Source of the DNA: Pseudomonadota bacterium
GTDB lineage: Bacteria > Pseudomonadota > Gammaproteobacteria > Xanthomonadales > Xanthomonadaceae
Reading direction: 5' to 3'
Assembly: GCA_023444765.1 (NCBI GenBank)
Contig: JAEXLY010000107.1
Coordinates: 1-46,699, forward strand
DNA length: 46,699 nucleotides
Under the pieces are notes generated by a model. The model was not told where the DNA came from, did not search any database, and was given only the letters and a program-made list of their open reading frames with translations. How positions within the stretch are numbered: the first letter of the stretch is position 1; each line of letters starts with the position of its first letter. Position numbers and translations under genes: made by a program. Of the stretch, positions 16,846 to 24,800 are shown piece after piece.

Positions 16846-17427
16846 ATGAATTTCCGCGCTTCCGCCTGCCTGCTGGTCGCGCTCGGGATGTGCGCGGTCG
16901 GCGCCCACGCGCACTTCAGCGTGGACATGAGCGATACGCACGCGTCGCGCTACGGCCCTGGCGAGATCAAGAGTGCGCCTTGCGGGCGTCCCGACGGGGC
17001 GCGCGGCGGCAACGTCTACACGTACTCGCCCGGCGAGACGGTCAACGTCTCGTGGGTCGAGTATGTCGGCCATCCGGGCTACTACCGCATCGCCTTCGAC
17101 AAGGATGGAGAAGACGGCTTCAGGAATCCTGCGAGCATCGCCCCGGCCGGGCGTGCATGCGCCGCAGGGGAGCCCAACTGCGGCGACGGCGACTTCTACA
17201 ACAACGACACCGTCCTGATCGACGACTACGGCCGGCATGACGACACTCCCCACGGCAAGCGCTACGCCGTCGATGTCCAACTGCCCGACGTGGAGTGCGA
17301 GCACTGCACCCTGCAGATCATCCAGGTCATGACCGAACCCGCCAAGGCGCCTTACGACCCCGCGGCCGAGGACGCCGATGATCTGTATTACCAGTGCGTC
17401 GACATGAGGTTGCGGCGCGAGGGGTGA
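16846..17427 (+). CDS. Exported SCE4755-type polysaccharide monooxygenase-like protein
   Basis: 193 residues. A Sec signal peptide ends at AHA, so the mature protein starts with H23 (HFSVDMSD). An N-terminal histidine is the key copper ligand of lytic polysaccharide monooxygenases. A second histidine lies in VEYVGHPGYYRIAF and could complete a histidine brace. Cysteines at SAPCGRP, RACAAGEPNC and ECEHC...QCVD can form disulfides. The pattern fits the SCE4755 LPMO-like family, whose activity I do not know to be proven. The C-terminus (EHCTLQIIQVM) resembles the LPMO core end. A weak GAAGG Shine-Dalgarno is ~10 nt upstream. Confidence 0.75.
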   Translation: MNFRASACLLVALGMCAVGAHAHFSVDMSDTHASRYGPGEIKSAPCGRPDGARGGNVYTYSPGETVNVSWVEYVGHPGYYRIAFDKDGEDGFRNPASIAPAGRACAAGEPNCGDGDFYNNDTVLIDDYGRHDDTPHGKRYAVDVQLPDVECEHCTLQIIQVMTEPAKAPYDPAAEDADDLYYQCVDMRLRREG

Positions 17428-17451
17428 CAGGCTCCTGCGGAGCGACCGGGC

Positions 17452-17471
17452 CTTCGCGCCCGGGCGCGAAG
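17452..17471. repeat. Perfect 20-bp palindrome
   Basis: CTTCGCGCCCGGGCGCGAAG reads identically on both strands, 25 nt after the LPMO-like gene. It has no loop and no T-run, so it is not a classic terminator. It could still fold in RNA or bind a dimeric protein. Confidence 0.5.
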
Positions 17472-17701
17472 CTATGACGCGATGACGGCGTATCGCGCTT
17501 CCAGGTATCGCCTGGTCCGCGCTGCGCGGCAGCCTGGAGCGCGGCCGCGCCAACGGTGTCCGTTCCCGGGGCGCCAAGCCCGGCGCTGGCAGGGTCGGGC
17601 CGTCGCAGAACATCCCGGTCGCGATTGCCGTTGGCGGGAGCGGTGGAGAGGGCAGCGGACCGGGTCGCGCGCCGCTGCACCTGCGGATGTCGTGGATCGC
17701 G

Positions 17702-17788
17702 TCAGAAGATGAGCATCAACAGGCCGATCACCACCGCCAGGCCGATGAGGAAGATGACGAAAGCGGTCTTGCCGAGGAACTTGATCAT
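17702..17788 (-). CDS. 28-residue single-pass membrane microprotein
   Basis: MIKFLGKT followed by about 20 strongly hydrophobic residues (AFVIFLIGLAVVIGLLMLIF) and a stop. The composition is that of a single transmembrane helix with a positively charged cytoplasmic start. The frame stays open further upstream but is arginine-rich there. The Shine-Dalgarno is weak (CAGG about 11 nt upstream). I do not know a function; such proteins often modulate larger membrane complexes. Confidence 0.5.
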   Translation of the reverse strand: MIKFLGKTAFVIFLIGLAVVIGLLMLIF

Positions 17789-18096
17789 TGCGTGAACCTG
17801 CGTGGGGTACGCCACGAACCTACGCGAGGGCTTGCAGCCGGGTCGTGAAACGGATCCACCGCGAACCATGCACGCTTTGATGCGACGCGCGGGCGACGAG
17901 GGGCCGCGACCGACGGTCCGCGATCGGCCGCTACGCCGTCGGGAGGGCATCGGCGATGGCGGAGCACGCTGTCGCCCGGGCGGGAAGGCGATCGACGTGC
18001 GCGACGCGGCATGGCCGGTACGCGGCGCCGCCCTCACCGTTCCTGCGACAGGAGCGGCATGCCGGCGCGGATCCTGCCGCTGCCGCGGCGCCTGCT
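17789..18096. other. Intergenic region, nothing recognised
   Basis: 308 nt between the microprotein and the GNAT gene. Open frames are arginine-rich shadows. Confidence 0.4.
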
Positions 18097-18531
18097 TCAG
18101 TCGATGGTCCTAGCCATGAACGCGGCGGAGCCGGGGCAGAGCCCGGAGAACTGGCTGGTCGCCGCGATCGCGGCGGGCGCGGTCGCCCGCGGTACCGGTC
18201 GATAGCCGTGGCGTTCGAAATAGCCCGCGGCCGTGGTGGTCAGCAGGTAGAGCGTGTCGATGCCCTGTGCGGCCGCGTAACGCTCGACGTGCGCGAGCAG
18301 CGCAGCGCCCAGTCCGGAACCGCGCCAGCGAGGATCGACGGCCAGGGAGCGCAGCAGCCCGTCGTGTCCATGCCGCTCCAGCCCGACCACCCCACGAAGC
18401 CGGGTGCCCTCGATGCAGCCGAACAGGAGGACATGGCCGGCGGCGTCCAGGTCGTCCGTCGGCAGCTGCTGGGCGGCGAGCAGGGCCTTGACCTCCGGAG
18501 TGGGATCAAGCGGCGCGATGGCGGATGTCAT
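18097..18531 (-). CDS. ArsN2-type GNAT N-acetyltransferase
   Basis: 144 residues. Motifs: VVGLERHGHDGLLRSLAVDP strand, the acetyl-CoA loop RWRGSGLGAALLAHVE, and the family-specific C-terminus LYLLTTTAAGYFERHGY and GLCPGSAAFM. This C-terminus is characteristic of the acetyltransferases annotated ArsN2 in arsenic-resistance operons. No other ars genes are nearby, so an arsenic role is not supported by context. A decayed relative lies at 6521-6661. The start ATG at 18529-18531 gives the usual family length. Confidence 0.85.
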   Translation of the reverse strand: MTSAIAPLDPTPEVKALLAAQQLPTDDLDAAGHVLLFGCIEGTRLRGVVGLERHGHDGLLRSLAVDPRWRGSGLGAALLAHVERYAAAQGIDTLYLLTTTAAGYFERHGYRPVPRATAPAAIAATSQFSGLCPGSAAFMARTID

Positions 18532-18690
18532 GGACGCGGGGATTAGGCGAACCGGTCACCGGAGCCGGGGCGGCGGAATGGGGGACGGGGGGACGACTCC
18601 GCCGCTGTGGATGCTACACCCGCATGTCCCGCCGCGTGCCCGCAGGACGCATGGCGGACGCGGAAGGCACGGCGCGGGGCCGGACGCAGG

Positions 18691-18713
18691 AAAGGCGGGC
18701 CGAAGCCCGCCTT
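18691..18713 (-). terminator. Terminator-like hairpin after the BON lipoprotein gene
   Basis: AAGGCGGGC / GCCCGCCTT, a 9-bp perfect stem with a CGAA tetraloop on the + strand, 30 nt downstream of the lipoprotein stop. On the minus strand the 3' arm runs into CTTTCC rather than a long T-run. Confidence 0.65.
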
Positions 18714-18742
18714 CCAGCGCCATCCGAAGGATGGACGAGCGC

Positions 18743-19198
18743 TTACTGGTTGGCAGCGGCGCCGACGGTCAAACCGCTGGCGTCCACGTTGGTCACGCCC
18801 TCGATCTCGCGGGCGATCCGCGTTGCGGCATCGACCTGTGCCTGGTTCTCGACCTGGCCGCGCAGCGTCACCACGCCGTTGAGGGTATCGACGTTGATGT
18901 CGAGGCCCGACACCTCCGACTCGGCCAGCAGCGAGGACTTCACCTTGGTGGTGATCCAGGTGTCGTCGACCGGCTGGTCGGAACGCTGCCCGTCGCCCAG
19001 GCCGTCGCCCATCCGGGCGTCGCCGGTGGCATCCATCGGCGCGGGGGTCGTGCCGGTCTGGTCGGCCGGAGTGGTGGCCGGCGTCGTGTCCGCGGTGCGG
19101 TCGGCGGGGGTCTGGGTGTCGCGGTCGGCCGCACAGCCCACGGTGAGCGCGAGCGCGGACGACAGGGCGAGGGCGAGGGGAAGGCGCGGGGTCTTCAT
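18743..19198 (-). CDS. BON-domain lipoprotein
   Basis: 151 residues. A lipoprotein signal peptide ends at LTVGC (C22), followed by a threonine/aspartate/proline-rich linker (~25-75). The BON domain occupies ~76-150: DDTWITTKVKSSLLAESEVSGLDINVDTLNGVVTLRGQVENQ, then the AREIEGVTNVDASGL end. BON domains bind phospholipid and occur in osmotically induced periplasmic proteins such as OsmY. A GGAG Shine-Dalgarno supports the start. Confidence 0.85.
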   Translation of the reverse strand: MKTPRLPLALALSSALALTVGCAADRDTQTPADRTADTTPATTPADQTGTTPAPMDATGDARMGDGLGDGQRSDQPVDDTWITTKVKSSLLAESEVSGLDINVDTLNGVVTLRGQVENQAQVDAATRIAREIEGVTNVDASGLTVGAAANQ

Positions 19199-19408
19199 TG
19201 GCGTGCTCCTTGAATGGGGACGCCCGAAGTGTGGGGGCGCCCCTGTTCACGAGGCGTGACCGGAATGGCGCAAGTGTTAAGACCTGCTGAGCGGCGCATC
19301 CGTCGGGACGGCGGCCGGCGCCTGCCGGCAGTCCGCCACCGTTCCCGGCCGGGAGGCGGCCCCGGGGTGCGCCCCGGTGTGCGAGAGCGGGCCAGCACCC
19401 GCTTCACA

Positions 19409-19427
19409 AATGGGAATCAATATCATT
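19409..19427 (+). promoter_or_regulatory. Fur-box-like operator before the TonB receptor
   Basis: AATGGGAATCAATATCATT is an imperfect 9-1-9 palindrome close to the Fur consensus (AATGATAAT-N-ATTATCATT type). It stands out as an A/T-rich patch in a ~70% G+C context and lies ~50 nt before the receptor start. It implies repression by Fur-Fe2+ when iron is plentiful. Confidence 0.7.
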
Positions 19428-19475
19428 AAAATTCACGTTCGTTGTACGCATCCCCACACTTTCCTGGAGTCCCGC

Positions 19476-21728
19476 ATGCGCGGTACCGCTGTGCTTTGCC
19501 ATCCCACCCCGCTGGCCCTCGCCGTGGCGGCCGTCCTGGCGTTTGCCGTTGGCCCGGTCCGGGCCGAGACCGCGCCCGGGGCCGACCTCGATGCCAGCCG
19601 GGTCAAGGAACTCGATGCCGTGCGCGTGATCGCCAATCCGGAGGATCCGCAGAGTTCCACCGGCTCGGCCTACGTGCTCACTCCGCGCGAGCTGGACAAG
19701 TTCGAGCGCAGCAACGTCAACAACGTGCTGCGCAGCGTGCCCGGCGTTTACACCCGCGAGGAAACCGGCGAGGGCGTGTTCCCGCGCATCAGCATCCGCG
19801 CCTCGTCGTCAGGGCGCAGCGACCGCATCTCGGTGCTGGAGGACGGCGTGCCGGCGGCGATGGCGCCCTATGCCAACACCTCGGCGTACTTCTTCCCCAA
19901 CATCGGCCGCATGGCCAGCGTCGAGGTGCTGAAGGGGCCGGAGGTACTGCTGCACGGGCCGCATACCACCTCGGGCGTGATCAACCTGCTGTCCACGCCG
20001 ATTCCAGGCAGCGCGCAGGGCCAGCTGAAGGCCGAACTGGGTTCGTTCGACACCCGCAAGCTGCATGCGCACTACGGCACCACCGCCGGGCAATGGGGCT
20101 TCGGGCTGGAGACCTACCAGAACCGCGGCGACGGCTTCCACGAGATCGACCGCTCGCAGCTGGGCGCCGGCCACGACATCGACGAGTATGTCGGCAAGCT
20201 GCGCTGGAGCAGCGCGCCCGAAGCGCGCTACTCGCAGCAGGTGGACCTCAAGCTGCAGTACGCCGAGGAAACCGCGCGCGTCAGCTATCTCGGCCTCACG
20301 GATGCCGACTTCCGGGCCAATCCCGACCGCCGCTACGGCCTGAGCGAACGCGAGCGCATGGACCGCGGCCGCAAGGGCGCCAGCCTGCAGCACCAGATCG
20401 GTTTCACCGACAGCACCTGGCTTACCACCACCGCCTACCTGGTCGATACCTACCGCTATTACGACCGCCTCAACCAGGTCAACGGCGTGAGCCTGGGCGG
20501 CATCACCGACATCGTCAACGGCGGCGGTGCGGACGCGGCGCTGCTGCAGGGCATCCTCGACGGCACCACCGACACCACCCATCCCAACGGCGTGCGCTAC
20601 GGCCATAACCACCAGGCTTTCGTGTCGAAGGGGCTGAAGGTGGAACTCGAGCACGGCTTCGCCACTGGCGATGTGCAGCACACGCTGACCACCGGCCTGC
20701 GCTATCACGAAGACACCACGAAGAACGTCGACAAGGGCCGCTCCAACAGCTACTACGCCCAGGTCAACGGCAGCCTGGTGCACCTGCGCACCGATTTCGT
20801 CACCCCGCAGCGTGGCGATGCCGAGGCGTGGTCGGCCTGGGTCGCCGACCGCATCCAGTTCGGCGACTGGAGCCTGCTGCCGATCGTGCGCCACGAGCGC
20901 ATCCGCACCCGTGCCAACCTCGCCACGGACGCCACCCCGACGCAGGTCGCCGCGCGCGCCGCCAACAGCATCGACAAGACCACGGCGGGACTCGGCGCAA
21001 ACTACGCCATCGACGCCAACTGGACCGTCCTGGGCGGTGTGCACCAGGGCTTTGCGCCTCCGGGCAACGGGTCGCCGCAGGGCACCCGCGGCGAGGAAAG
21101 CACCAACTTCGAGGGCGGCGTGCGCTACCGCAACGGCGGCTTCGGAGTGGACGCGATCGGTTTCCTCACCGACTACAAGAATGCGATGCGCACCTGCCTG
21201 GTCGCCAATCCCTGTTCCGGCGATGTGGTGACCGGTACCGAGCAGACCGGCTCCAAGGAGGTCTACGGCCTCGAGCTGGGCCTGTTCGCCCAGCTGTACG
21301 GCAACGGCGCGATCAGCGTGCCGCTGCGACTGGCCTACACCTGGACCGACGGCGAGTACACCCGCGATTCCGATACCGGCAGCGTGCTAGACGGCGACGT
21401 GATCGAGTACACGCCCAAGAACATCGGCCAGCTGCAACTGGGCGTGGAAGGCGCCGGTGGCTGGAACGCCTATGCCGCGCTCAGCTACTCCGATGGTGCC
21501 TGGACCACCAACACCGCCGGTCGCGCGGGCGTGGACAACCGTTACCAGCGCACCCAGAGCCTGTTCACGGTGGACCTTGCCGCCGCCTACCCGCTGTCGC
21601 CGACCGCCGAGGTCTATGCCCGCGTCGACAACGTGCTCGACGAGCGCAGGATCACCCACCGCGGCGCCGACGGCGCACGCGGCAATGCGCCACGCAGCTA
21701 CGGGCTGGGGCTGCGGCTGAAGTTCTGA
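19476..21728 (+). CDS. TonB-dependent outer-membrane receptor, FecA-like
   Basis: 750 residues from the ATG at 19476 (GGAG 7 nt upstream). A signal peptide ends near PVRAETA. The plug domain starts at KELDAVRVIANPEDP and includes VPGVYTREETGEGVFPRISIR, RISVLEDGVPAAMAPYANTS and VEVLKGPEVLLHGPHTTSGVINL, a pattern closest to ferric-citrate (FecA) class plugs. The beta-barrel follows, ending in GLGLRLKF with the C-terminal phenylalanine needed for outer-membrane assembly. A Fur-like box upstream supports an iron-siderophore or ferric chelate substrate. No fecIR-type regulators are next to it, and the N-terminus is too short for a signalling domain. Confidence 0.92.
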   Translation: MRGTAVLCHPTPLALAVAAVLAFAVGPVRAETAPGADLDASRVKELDAVRVIANPEDPQSSTGSAYVLTPRELDKFERSNVNNVLRSVPGVYTREETGEGVFPRISIRASSSGRSDRISVLEDGVPAAMAPYANTSAYFFPNIGRMASVEVLKGPEVLLHGPHTTSGVINLLSTPIPGSAQGQLKAELGSFDTRKLHAHYGTTAGQWGFGLETYQNRGDGFHEIDRSQLGAGHDIDEYVGKLRWSSAPEARYSQQVDLKLQYAEETARVSYLGLTDADFRANPDRRYGLSERERMDRGRKGASLQHQIGFTDSTWLTTTAYLVDTYRYYDRLNQVNGVSLGGITDIVNGGGADAALLQGILDGTTDTTHPNGVRYGHNHQAFVSKGLKVELEHGFATGDVQHTLTTGLRYHEDTTKNVDKGRSNSYYAQVNGSLVHLRTDFVTPQRGDAEAWSAWVADRIQFGDWSLLPIVRHERIRTRANLATDATPTQVAARAANSIDKTTAGLGANYAIDANWTVLGGVHQGFAPPGNGSPQGTRGEESTNFEGGVRYRNGGFGVDAIGFLTDYKNAMRTCLVANPCSGDVVTGTEQTGSKEVYGLELGLFAQLYGNGAISVPLRLAYTWTDGEYTRDSDTGSVLDGDVIEYTPKNIGQLQLGVEGAGGWNAYAALSYSDGAWTTNTAGRAGVDNRYQRTQSLFTVDLAAAYPLSPTAEVYARVDNVLDERRITHRGADGARGNAPRSYGLGLRLKF

Positions 21729-21757
21729 GCCGGCCAGGCAGCGACAGGCCGGATACG

Positions 21758-21800
21758 GGAGGGGCGGGTCCGACTCTGCGAGTACCGGACCTGCCCCTCC
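21758..21800 (+). terminator. Hairpin terminator after the TonB receptor
   Basis: A 15-bp stem (GGAGGGGCGGGTCCG with CGGACCTGCCCCTCC, one G-T wobble) around a 13-nt loop, 30 nt downstream of the stop. The following TGCGTTGTCT is only moderately T-rich. Confidence 0.65.
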
Positions 21801-21945
21801 TGCGTTGTCTCCCGCGGCCTCGCCCGCCAGGCCCGTGGCCGTGGCGCCAGCAGGCAGTCTGCAAAGGGTGGAACCGCGCAGGCCACGCTTCCGACCCGCG
21901 CAACCCGCATGCGCGGATGCCGGCACCGCGGTGGCAACACTGACC

Positions 21946-22089
21946 TCAGGCGCCCCCCTGCCGCTTCTCGGCCTTGTCGCCCTCGCCGGGGTTGGAGAGC
22001 TTTCCGGGATGGGCGTCCTCGCGCTTGGGCGGCGGTGTCTGTTGCTGGCGGGACTTCTGCATGCTGTCGGGAGTCTGGGGCGTGCCCAT
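21946..22089 (-). CDS. Small hydrophilic hypothetical protein
   Basis: A 47-residue, strongly hydrophilic protein (MGTPQTPDSMQKSRQQQTPP, then lysine/glutamate-rich, ending GGA) with no hydrophobic core, likely disordered. CGGAG precedes the ATG by 8 nt. Small proteins of this composition occur near stress genes in gammaproteobacteria, but I cannot name a family. It is convergent with the TonB receptor gene. Confidence 0.45.
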   Translation of the reverse strand: MGTPQTPDSMQKSRQQQTPPPKREDAHPGKLSNPGEGDKAEKRQGGA

Positions 22090-22372
22090 GGCGCTGCTCC
22101 GGGAGAACGGGTGTGGAGCACAGCCTGCACCCGGGCCGGTCACGCGTGCGTGCAGGAGGTCCCTTCCGCCCGTACATGGGTGGGCAGCGCCCGCCGTCGC
22201 GCTGTCCTGGCACGTGGCTCGAACGTCTCGTCGCAGGACACGCTGCCAGCGGGCGCGGAACCGGCCCGGGATTCGCGGAATCCAGGACCGGACCGTGCTT
22301 GCCGGACCAGGGCGGCGTCATGGGCGGTCCTTGGCATCTGCTTGCGGCGACGTGGGAAGGGTTCCATTGCGA

Positions 22373-23728
22373 TCATCGGTCGGCAACGTATCCGACTATC
22401 GTGCCCACGGGCCGCCCCAGCTCGAACGCCATGGAACGGAAATCGATCGTCCAGTGATCGAACTGGTCCAGCACGTCGTCGCCGAGGACACCGAAGTTGG
22501 GCGCTTCGGCATCCGGTCCGTCATCCACCACCACGGACAGGTCGGCCAGCGTCGCCCGTCTGCCGGCAATGGACAGGATTGCGGAGGGCATCCGGGCGGA
22601 ACGGCGCGTGCGTGCACCGCCCGCGCCGGCCAGCTTCTCCTCGTGGTGGGCGAGCCCGTCGACGAGTCGCGCGTGGCGCCCGGCGAAGCGGGTGGTGAGG
22701 AACGACGCGGGCGCGCCGGTATCCAGATGCAGCGCGGTGGCCACGTCCTCGACCAGCACATCGACGTACAGCGCGCTGCCGACGACGCGAAGGTTGTCGG
22801 GCGTCGGCGCGACCGGTACCTGCGGTTCGGGCACCACCCGGCCATCGCGCTCGAAACGGATACGCCCCAGCTCGCGCAGCACCGGAAAACCGATGATCGC
22901 CCCGATCGAGTAGCCGCCGGGCACGGGGAACTCCAGTTGCCCGTCGTCCATCACGAGGAAGGCGACATCGCGCAGGGACAGCCCGGCGAACTCCACCGAG
23001 TCCGCGACGCCGATGCGGGTGGGCACGCCGTCGCGGGTGGAGCTGTCGATGGTGGCCGAGCCGGCCAGCAGCCGCAGGCCCAGGCGCTCGGCGATGGTGC
23101 GCGACACCACCGACAGCCCGGCCCCGGTGTCGAGGACGGCGTCCTGGACGCGGCCATTCACGGTCACCGCCGCCCGGCGCAGGCCGACCTTGTCCTTCGC
23201 GCTCCGCACGGCCGTGGGAACGTAGGACGTCACCGCCTGGGGCGGGGCGGAGGACAATGCGCCGGCGAGCGCCGCCATGCGTGCAGCGCCTTCGAGTGTC
23301 GACCGTGGGGCATCCTGGCGTTGCAGCACTTCGATCCAGCGGGTGGTCGCGACGTGCGCGTCGGCGTACCTGCGGTCGGCGAAGGCCGCATCGGCCAGCA
23401 CCGACCAGGCCTGGGCCAGCGCCGCCGGATCCGCCTGTCCGCTGTCGATGATGGCCGTGGCCAGGCCGATCGCCTCGTCCGTGCGCAAGCGTGCGGCGGC
23501 GCTGCGTGCCCTCGCCACGTCGCGCCAGGTCCCGTCCACGCTTCCTGCGTGCCGCTCCATGGCGAACACATCGCCTGCGGCGGCATCCTGCAGCAGCAAT
23601 TCGGGGTGGGGTGGGTCGTCCGGGGCGGCAAGCGGAGGCGATGCCGGCGCGCCGGCCACGACAAGCCACAGCGCGATTGTCGCCATGCCCAGGAGGCTGC
23701 CGCGGAAGGGACGAGGGACAGGTCGCAT
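22373..23728 (-). CDS. Exported double retropepsin-like aspartic protease
   Basis: 451 residues. A signal peptide (hydrophobic 13-30, APAS-PP) is followed by a helical region (~40-160) and then two retropepsin-type halves, each with a D-T-G-A active-site turn: D200 in VLDTGAGLSVVSR and D336 in HLDTGAPASFL. Each half also has the hydrophobic-hydrophobic-glycine turn (IIGFPVL; FGVLGDDVL). A single chain with two such domains could assemble an aspartic protease without dimerising. Such bacterial proteins are periplasmic; the substrate is unknown. It is divergent from the DUF2975/XRE pair, separated by 44 nt. Confidence 0.8.
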   Translation of the reverse strand: MRPVPRPFRGSLLGMATIALWLVVAGAPASPPLAAPDDPPHPELLLQDAAAGDVFAMERHAGSVDGTWRDVARARSAAARLRTDEAIGLATAIIDSGQADPAALAQAWSVLADAAFADRRYADAHVATTRWIEVLQRQDAPRSTLEGAARMAALAGALSSAPPQAVTSYVPTAVRSAKDKVGLRRAAVTVNGRVQDAVLDTGAGLSVVSRTIAERLGLRLLAGSATIDSSTRDGVPTRIGVADSVEFAGLSLRDVAFLVMDDGQLEFPVPGGYSIGAIIGFPVLRELGRIRFERDGRVVPEPQVPVAPTPDNLRVVGSALYVDVLVEDVATALHLDTGAPASFLTTRFAGRHARLVDGLAHHEEKLAGAGGARTRRSARMPSAILSIAGRRATLADLSVVVDDGPDAEAPNFGVLGDDVLDQFDHWTIDFRSMAFELGRPVGTIVGYVADR

Positions 23729-23741
23729 GCTATAGTCTCTC

Positions 23742-23758
23742 AACAAGAAATTATTGTT
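23742..23758. promoter_or_regulatory. Operator-like inverted repeat in a divergent promoter region
   Basis: AACAAGAAATTATTGTT carries the inverted arms AACAA/TTGTT and lies in a 44-nt A/T-rich gap between the protease gene (minus) and the DUF2975/XRE genes (plus). Its location suggests control of both sides, plausibly by the XRE protein encoded downstream. Confidence 0.4.
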
Positions 23759-23772
23759 AAACAGAAACTACT

Positions 23773-24294
23773 ATGCGCCACGCAGACAATGCAAGCGACG
23801 TCGCCCGATTCGCGCGGGTGTTGCGATGGGTCTCGATGGCCGCGGGCGGGTTCTACGTGGCGTCCACCCTGATGGCCCTGCTCGCATGGTCCGGCTGGGG
23901 CAGCCGGCTCGTTTCCGCGACGCTCGACACCGCCGGACTGCCCCCCGCTTGGGCGGCGGGGATCGCCGCACTGCTGGCTGCACTCACCGCTGCCGCCATG
24001 TGGCAGCTCGCGCAGATGCTGGCCAGGATCGGGAGCGGCCAGGTGTTCTCGGCCGAAGTCATCAGGCGCTTCCGGAGCTTCTGCCTGCTCTTCCTCCTGG
24101 TGCTGCTCGTGCGCAGCGTTCTGCCCGCTGCCGTCGCGCTCCTGCTCGCGCTCCAGGCCGGCGCCGGGCCTGTCCGCCTGGCGTTCGATGGCGGCGAGAT
24201 CATCACGCTGGTGATCGCCGCGCTCCTCTATTTCGTCGCGCGCCTGTTCGAGCATGCCGCGCGCTGGGAAGACGACAGCCGCAGCATCGTCTAG
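23773..24294 (+). CDS. DUF2975-domain membrane protein
   Basis: 173 residues with four hydrophobic helices: ~18-42, ~57-80, ~98-125 and ~140-160. Between helices 2 and 3 lies LARIGSGQVFSAEVIRRFRSF, the GxxFxxxNxxRLR-type motif of DUF2975. DUF2975 proteins are usually encoded beside a short XRE regulator of the YozG type, as here, where the regulator starts 8 nt later. The pair is likely one operon. The role is unknown; the pairing suggests a membrane sensor and its cognate regulator. No clear Shine-Dalgarno precedes the ATG. Confidence 0.8.
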   Translation: MRHADNASDVARFARVLRWVSMAAGGFYVASTLMALLAWSGWGSRLVSATLDTAGLPPAWAAGIAALLAALTAAAMWQLAQMLARIGSGQVFSAEVIRRFRSFCLLFLLVLLVRSVLPAAVALLLALQAGAGPVRLAFDGGEIITLVIAALLYFVARLFEHAARWEDDSRSIV

Positions 24295-24302
24295 GAGGCG
24301 CA

Positions 24303-24521
24303 ATGGGAATCGTCGTACGTCTGGACGTGATGCTGGCGCTCCGCAAGGTGCGCTCGAAGGATCTGGCGCGGCAGATCGGAATCACCGAGTCGAACCTCTC
24401 CCTGCTCAAGTCCGGCAAGGTGCGGGGCGTGCGCTTCGAGACGCTGGCGGCGATCTGCCGGCATCTGCAGTGCCAGCCGGGCGATCTTCTGGCGTTCGAT
24501 GCGGACACCACGGACGACTGA
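24303..24521 (+). CDS. Short XRE-family (YozG/Cro-like) transcriptional regulator
   Basis: 72 residues, essentially one helix-turn-helix: MLALRKVRSKDLARQIGITESNLSLLKSGK with the recognition helix ESNLSLLK, then RFETLAAICRHLQCQPGDLL as in the YozG-like subgroup. AGGAGG lies 6 nt before the start, giving strong translation right after the DUF2975 gene. It probably represses its own operon through the inverted repeat upstream. Confidence 0.85.
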   Translation: MGIVVRLDVMLALRKVRSKDLARQIGITESNLSLLKSGKVRGVRFETLAAICRHLQCQPGDLLAFDADTTDD

Positions 24522-24800
24522 GCCTGCGGCGCACGTGTCGCGAGCCGCTTGCCGGGGCGCCCGTGCGACCGGCCGATCCGGTCGCCCTGATCGCCGCTGC
24601 ACCCGCGAAGGGAGCGCACGCGCCGGCCGGATGCCGCTGCGTCACCCGCGGCTCCCGCCTCGCATCCCTGGCCCGGTCGCGCGCCTCACGGGATGCGGAG
24701 AAGACCGCCGTCGACGCCTGTCCTTCCGGCATGGATGGCGCCGGCGCCGCGCGGAAAGGCGACCTGTCGCCTGCGAAAGTCCTGGCGCCTCCGCAGCACC

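Noticed and set aside
19809..21044. 411-residue minus-strand frame
   Set aside because: Antisense shadow of the TonB receptor.
21974..23872. 632-residue plus-strand frame
   Set aside because: Antisense shadow of the retropepsin-like gene.
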